A stretch of DNA of 27,205 nt from JANXQE01 sp035294005. GTDB lineage: Bacteria > Verrucomicrobiota > Verrucomicrobiia > Limisphaerales > UBA8199. The DNA lies in assembly GCA_035294005.1 (NCBI GenBank), contig DATGLT010000211.1:1-27205 (forward strand), written 5' to 3'. The translations under genes and the position numbers were made by a program. The notes under the pieces are model-generated. The model was not told where the DNA came from. It did no database searches and was given only the letters and a program-made list of their open reading frames with translations. Of the stretch, positions 23,306 through 27,205 are shown in pieces. Numbering within the stretch: the first letter of the stretch is position 1; the number at the start of each line of letters is the position of its first letter.

Positions 23306-24523
23306 TTGATTATTGCAATGCAAGGCTGTGCGCTATTGAATAGCGGGCGTGTGAAACTGCGTGGGAGAATCTATTGGCTTACGGCAGGCGGGGCAGTTCT
23401 CATCCTGACATTTGCCGTAGCGCTCTTTTTAACGATAGGGGATACCCAGAATCCGGCTGTACGCCGCTTTCTGCGCGCGAACTTCATCCGTCGCGTCGAT
23501 AAGGTCGAGTTGGGGCAAAACGTCGTGGACTGCTCGCTCCGCTCGGTCGACTTGAAGGATAAAGCCAGCCTTCTTCCCACGATGCGTTTCAACTTGCGCA
23601 CACGCTGGCCGGCCAAGGACCGGATGCCGGCCGGTCTTGAGCCGCTGCAACTGCTCACAAACGCGATGAATCCCGGGCTGGGAGTGCGCCAGCTTCATGA
23701 ACAGGGGATTACGGGCAAAGGCGTCAGCGTTGCCATCGTCGATTACCCATTGCTCGCCGATCATCCCGAGTACGCCGGCCAACTTGCCGCTTACCACAGT
23801 TGCGGCAAAAGTTTTGAAAGCAGTATGCACGGCCCGGCTGTTGCCAGTCTGCTCGTCGGCACTCATTGTGGCACAGCGCCCGGCGCGCGGCTTTATTATG
23901 CTGCCACTGCCGACCCGGGCGAGGGTGTTCAAGACATCATCAACGCCGTGAACTGGCTCCTGGAGACCAACTCCCACATGGCCGCCACCGAGCGGATTCG
24001 CGTCATCTCGATCTCCGCCAGTCCTGACGGTGATCGCATATTTCCAAGGACCAATGCGAGTGGTCCCTGGCCTGAAACTCGCCGGCGGGCCGAAGCAGTG
24101 GGCGTGCTGATTCTGGATTTTTCAAGGGAAGATGCCTTTATCGGGCCGTGCGAGTACGATCCGGCCGCGCCCGAAGATCCGGCACAGTGCCATCCGGTGC
24201 TGGCCAAAGACTACCCGAAGTTCTTTGCCGACCACCTCCTCGTGCCCGTGGCCCCACGCACGATTGCGGAGGAACTCGAGCCAGGGGCTTGCGGTTACCA
24301 ATATTGCGGACTGGGCCGTTTGACGTTCCGGTATCACGGCGTGAGTTGGGCGGCGCCATACTGCGCCGGCGTCCTGGCGTTGGGCTGGCAAGTGCGGCCT
24401 GACCTTACCCCCGCTCAAATGCGCGATTTGCTGTTCCGTTCCGCTTACAAATTGCAATCCGGCGAGAAAATAATTCAGCCATTGGAATTTATTAGGCTCG
24501 TCCGGCTCGAACCGCAGAAATAA
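23306..24523 (+). CDS. Membrane-anchored subtilisin-like serine protease (S8 family)
   Basis: A 405-residue protein with an N-terminal membrane segment (about 23-44, 'IYWLTAGGAVLILTFAVALF') and a prodomain-like region (50-125). The catalytic core has Asp146 in 'GVSVAIVDYPLL', His175 in 'SSMHGPAVASLLVG' and Ser347 in 'YHGVSWAAPYCAGVLAL'. The block where subtilases carry the oxyanion Asn ('..AAGN') reads 'VGVLILDFSRED' (266-276), without Asn. Several Cys (166, 188, 282, 295, 329, 334) suggest disulfides and extracytoplasmic location. The start is uncertain: ATG 23306, ATG 23318 or GTG 23351 all keep the membrane helix. It converges on the response regulator 30 bases downstream. The substrate is unknown. 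Confidence 0.85.
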   Translation: MIIAMQGCALLNSGRVKLRGRIYWLTAGGAVLILTFAVALFLTIGDTQNPAVRRFLRANFIRRVDKVELGQNVVDCSLRSVDLKDKASLLPTMRFNLRTRWPAKDRMPAGLEPLQLLTNAMNPGLGVRQLHEQGITGKGVSVAIVDYPLLADHPEYAGQLAAYHSCGKSFESSMHGPAVASLLVGTHCGTAPGARLYYAATADPGEGVQDIINAVNWLLETNSHMAATERIRVISISASPDGDRIFPRTNASGPWPETRRRAEAVGVLILDFSREDAFIGPCEYDPAAPEDPAQCHPVLAKDYPKFFADHLLVPVAPRTIAEELEPGACGYQYCGLGRLTFRYHGVSWAAPYCAGVLALGWQVRPDLTPAQMRDLLFRSAYKLQSGEKIIQPLEFIRLVRLEPQK

Positions 24524-24553
24524 GCGCTGCTCTTTATCGAGCTTTCTTGTCCT

Positions 24554-24994
24554 CTACGCGGACTCTGCCGCCTCTGACATTGCCCCGAGGATCATCCGCA
24601 GGTTTCTACTCGGGCCGGTGATCTGCTCCCTGGTAATCGGCTTTTCCAGGTAGCAATGGGCGCCCAGTTCCTGTGCCAACTTCCGGTCACTCGGATCCTC
24701 TGAACCCGTCAGCACCACCTTCAGTACGTCCGCCAATTCCTCTCTCTGGGCAATCCATCTCAAGACTTCATGGCCCGATTTTCCCGGCAATTTCAAATCC
24801 ACAAAGATGACCTTAGGGACTGGAAACGCAGTCCGGTCCGCGTATTTTTCCGCTCCCGTGAGGTAATCAAGGGCTTCTTCAGCGGTGGAGAGGACCCGAA
24901 CGGGGTTGGAGACACCAGCCTCGAGAAGCGCTGTTTTGGTCAGGATCACATCGTCGGCATTATCTTCCACCAGCAAGATCCAATCTGCGTTCAT
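24554..24994 (-). CDS. Single-domain response regulator (Rcp1-like receiver)
   Basis: A 146-residue stand-alone receiver domain. The acidic pocket is Glu10-Asp11 ('ILLVEDNADD'), the phospho-acceptor is Asp66 ('KVIFVDLKLPGKSG'), and Thr96 ('VVLTGSED') and Lys118 ('CYLEKPI') complete the active site. The 'EDN.DD..L...AL' opening and the loop before the phospho-acceptor resemble Rcp1-type regulators that work with phytochrome-like or other hybrid kinases. There is no output domain. The ATG at 24994 is preferred to a longer frame (to 25084) because GAGGG lies upstream of it and the extension is not receiver-like. The only histidine kinase in the window is more than 23 kb away, so the partner is unknown. 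Confidence 0.92.
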   Translation of the reverse strand: MNADWILLVEDNADDVILTKTALLEAGVSNPVRVLSTAEEALDYLTGAEKYADRTAFPVPKVIFVDLKLPGKSGHEVLRWIAQREELADVLKVVLTGSEDPSDRKLAQELGAHCYLEKPITREQITGPSRNLRMILGAMSEAAESA

Positions 24995-25186
24995 TCTGCC
25001 CTCAATGTAGCCCTGATTTCGCCGTTCAAAACAGATGGGAACACCTACCGCCTTCACGGGTTTGCTCCACTCGCGGATCGGCAAACTCTGAGGATTTCAG
25101 ACGCCTTGGCCGCCTGCCGTCACGTTCCTTGCATGGCCCAAATATTTCTGTCGGATTTGGCAGGTCTGCGGCTTTATAGGGGTGAA

Positions 25187-27085
25187 ATGAGCATGACCGA
25201 CTCTCAGGAACTGCTGCGGGAATATGTGAGCAAGCATTCGGAGGCCGCCTTCGAGCAACTGGTGCGGCGCTATATCGACCTGGTCTACTCGGTCGCTCTG
25301 CGGCGGGTCAATTGGGCGAGCCAACTCGCCCAGGATGTGGCACAGGTGGTATTCACCGATCTCGCCCGCAAGGCAGCTTCTCTCCCGGACAACGTAACGC
25401 TCGGAGGATGGCTGCATCACCATACCTGTTTCGTCGCCTCATCAGCCCTTCGCGGCGAACAGCGCCGCGTCGCGCGCGAAAAACAAGCTTTTGAAATGAA
25501 CGCCCTCTTTGCCTCTGAGGATTCGGATTGGAAAGAACTCGCGCCGGTCCTGGATGAGTCTATGGACCGGTTGGAACCCGCCGACCGGGATGCCCTTGTC
25601 CTCCGATTTTTCGAGCGACGCGACCTGCGCTCCGTGGGTGCAGCATTGGGCGCCAGTGAAGATGCGGCGCAGAAACGCGTTAGCCGGGCATTGGAGAAGT
25701 TGCGTTCTCTGCTCGTAGCCCGGGGAGTGACGCTTTCGCTGGCCGCCCTGGGCACCGTCCTGGGGGCGCGGGCGGTAGAGGCCGCCCCGCATTCACTGGC
25801 TGGTGACGTCAGCAAGTCGGCCCTTTCTGCCGGAGCAGCAGGGTTTGTTACGGGTGCGCTGCTGAGGTTGGCCCCGCCGGCCATGCTTAAGCTGGCCTTG
25901 GCCGCCCTGGTGGCGGGTTTGGGCTTCGCTGGTTGGGCGATTCATCGACGCAGTTCCACAATCTCCACCACCTTACCATCCGCGTTGGCGGAGCCTGCCG
26001 CCCTTGTCGATGCGCCGCAAACGCCAGCCCCTTTGCTGCCCGAAAGCGCTTCGGTCGCCCCGGCGCTTGGCTCCCCCTCTTCAAACGCCTTGCACCTGGT
26101 CCTCGTAGCAGCGGACAGCGGCAAGCCTGTACCAGCAGTGCAAATCGACTACCGCGGATTCGAAGGCGAGAAATTTTCCGGCAAAACGCTGACCGCAACG
26201 CGTTTCGGTATTTGCGACGTGGAGATTCCAAGAGGATCCATCACAAAACTCGAACTCACTACTCGAATCGACGGCTTCGCCGATACCCGCCTGCATTGGG
26301 AAGAGGGCCAGGTCAAAGCTATCCCCTTCAACTATACGTTGCGACTCGTCCGGCCGGTGCCGATCGGCGGACGCGTTCTCGATCCCGACGGACAACCCGT
26401 GGCCGGCGCCAAGGTCGGTTTCAATCACCGGGACGACCCCTCAAATGCCGCTTCGCCTGAAGACCATTTCTTCAGCTGGATCCAAGTCTCAACCGATAGC
26501 AATGGAACGTGGCGGATCGACCGCGTCGCGTCTGAGATGCTCCGGCTCTTGTACGGGGGCGCATCGCACCCTGATTATGTGGAATCGGAGTTTGTGTTCC
26601 TCGACCAAAATCCGGAAGCCGAGCAGAAATTCAAAAACCAGACATTCATGTTCCATTTGGGGCGCGCCGTTACAGCGCGCGGAACCGTGATAGACCCTGA
26701 CGGCGCGCCGATTGCCGGGGCAAAGGTCCTGGTCGGTAAACGCGGCTCGTCCGACAGCCGCAGCGCAAAGACTCAGCCGGACGGTTCCTTCGTAGTGGCT
26801 GGGTGCCGCCCCGGCAAAAGCGCTTTGAGCGCCGAAGCCGAGGGTTTCGCTCCCACGACGATGGAGGTGGAGTTCAGCCCCGACTCGCAGTCCTTTCGTC
26901 TGACGCTTCAGCGCGGCAAGCTCCTGCTACTGCGCCTGCTCACACATTCAGGCCGGCCGGTTTCCAAAGCCCACGTATGGTTGGATACGATGAACCAGGT
27001 CCCGCTGGATAGTTCCGACTCTGGCAAGGTGGTCGTGCAAGCCAATTTTGACGGGAAGCCGGACACCGGGGGCAGGACAAAATAG
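25187..27085 (+). CDS. ECF sigma factor fused to membrane helix and carboxypeptidase-regulatory-like domains, 3'-truncated
   Basis: A 632-residue fusion. Residues 5-90 are sigma region 2 ('SKHSEAAFEQLVRRYIDLVY', 'DVAQVVFTDLARK', 'LGGWLHHHT') and 120-178 are sigma region 4 ('LEPADRDALVLRFFERRDLR', then 'GASEDAAQKRVSRALEKLR'). One membrane helix (about 234-252) carries the rest across the membrane. The distal part has Ig-like carboxypeptidase-regulatory domains at about 300-388, 391-490 and 492-575 (for example 'GRVLDPDGQPVAGAKV', 'GTVIDPDGAPIAGAKV'). A further domain starts at 577 but ends abruptly at 'FDGKPDTGGRTK', where related domains usually continue past a 'TD..GR' motif. The ATG follows AGGGG. 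The layout implies a sigma factor held at the membrane. The cut coincides with an incoming mobile-element-like frame. Confidence 0.88.
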   Translation: MSMTDSQELLREYVSKHSEAAFEQLVRRYIDLVYSVALRRVNWASQLAQDVAQVVFTDLARKAASLPDNVTLGGWLHHHTCFVASSALRGEQRRVAREKQAFEMNALFASEDSDWKELAPVLDESMDRLEPADRDALVLRFFERRDLRSVGAALGASEDAAQKRVSRALEKLRSLLVARGVTLSLAALGTVLGARAVEAAPHSLAGDVSKSALSAGAAGFVTGALLRLAPPAMLKLALAALVAGLGFAGWAIHRRSSTISTTLPSALAEPAALVDAPQTPAPLLPESASVAPALGSPSSNALHLVLVAADSGKPVPAVQIDYRGFEGEKFSGKTLTATRFGICDVEIPRGSITKLELTTRIDGFADTRLHWEEGQVKAIPFNYTLRLVRPVPIGGRVLDPDGQPVAGAKVGFNHRDDPSNAASPEDHFFSWIQVSTDSNGTWRIDRVASEMLRLLYGGASHPDYVESEFVFLDQNPEAEQKFKNQTFMFHLGRAVTARGTVIDPDGAPIAGAKVLVGKRGSSDSRSAKTQPDGSFVVAGCRPGKSALSAEAEGFAPTTMEVEFSPDSQSFRLTLQRGKLLLLRLLTHSGRPVSKAHVWLDTMNQVPLDSSDSGKVVVQANFDGKPDTGGRTK

Positions 27086-27205
27086 TCACCATTAGGCGGC
27101 TTGGTGGGAGTCCTCGGCGTGTTCAAGAATGCGGAGGCGCAGATAATCACTTTGGTTGAGCTGGTCCCAAACCTGATCGAACTGGTTGCCAAACAGGCTA
27201 CAGCG
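27072..27205 (-). mobile_element. Probable insertion-sequence end that truncates the sigma-fusion gene
   Basis: The ECF sigma fusion loses its domain pattern at about 27075 ('TGGR' then TK and stop). A foreign-looking reading frame coming from the right stops 7 bases beyond the ECF stop. Together these suggest an inserted element whose end lies near the ggcaggacaaaatagtcacc segment at 27071-27090. The exact boundary, inverted repeat and target duplication cannot be fixed from one side. Confidence 0.35.
27092..27205 (-). CDS. C-terminal fragment of an unidentified protein, possibly a transposase
   Basis: The minus strand is open from the right edge to a TAA at 27094-27092, giving 37 residues: RCSLFGNQFDQVWDQLNQSD, then YLRLRILEHAEDSHQAA. 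The composition (amphipathic, aromatic and Leu-rich) is protein-like, and the frame has no stops before this point. Its position against the broken end of the sigma-fusion gene suggests a transposase, but the family was not recognised. It could also be an ordinary convergent gene. Confidence 0.5.
   Translation of the reverse strand, partial: RCSLFGNQFDQVWDQLNQSDYLRLRILEHAEDSHQAA

Noticed and set aside
24770..25186. Upstream extension of the sigma-factor frame
   Set aside because: It is antisense to the response regulator; AGGGG and the standard sigma-factor opening place the start at 25187.

Overview
The window looks like a chromosome segment of a Verrucomicrobiota bacterium, probably a Pedosphaera/Limisphaerales-type soil or freshwater lineage. 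This assignment rests on recognised protein styles, not on a marker gene. The clues are an ECF sigma factor fused through a membrane helix to carboxypeptidase-regulatory-like domains, a secreted CARDB/PKD protein with the C-terminal 'STDL..W..VG....F.FTD.....RFYRV' ending common in this group, a very large RHS protein, and a Tat-exported amidohydrolase. Both edges of the window lie in probable insertion sequences. No tRNA, rRNA or CRISPR array was seen.

Layout. (1) 1-120: terminus and first 22 codons of an IS481-type transposase, followed by two adjacent hairpins (176-237) and an orphan DUF4118 histidine kinase (304-1521, +). (2) 1548-9351, all on the minus strand: a compact phage head and packaging module. 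In transcription order it holds a membrane lipoprotein, a possible small ORF, a TM/coiled-coil protein, a winged-helix protein, a Mu gp27-like small terminase candidate, a Mu gp28-like large terminase, a 64-codon ORF coupled at both ends, an HK97-type portal, a prohead protease, the major capsid protein and a head-tail connector. No tail, lysis, integrase or replication gene is visible, and the module stops against the convergent kinase. (3) 9565-13978, minus strand: an autoregulated-looking operon of a YtrA-type GntR repressor, an ABC ATPase and a 1026-residue permease fused to a PDZ domain and a seven-motif RCC1-like propeller. (4) 14306-15388, +: a Tat-exported amidohydrolase-2 family protein.

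(5) 15428-23013, minus strand: two translationally coupled genes. The first is a 1573-residue RHS protein with N-terminal TPR and C39-type cysteine peptidase regions. The second is a 954-residue CARDB-repeat protein that starts with an isolated YD repeat. (6) 23306-24523, +: a membrane-anchored subtilase whose usual oxyanion-hole Asn is not apparent. (7) 24554-24994, minus: an Rcp1-like single-domain response regulator. (8) 25187-27085, +: the ECF sigma/regulatory-domain fusion, which appears cut off at its C-terminus by an element whose reading frame enters from the right edge (27092-27205, minus).

The most notable items are the permease-PDZ-propeller fusion under GntR control, the tail-less Mu/HK97 hybrid head module, the small ORF tied to both terminase and portal by stop/start overlaps, and the RHS plus CARDB surface operon. 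Domain assignments come from reading motifs by eye; no database search was run.
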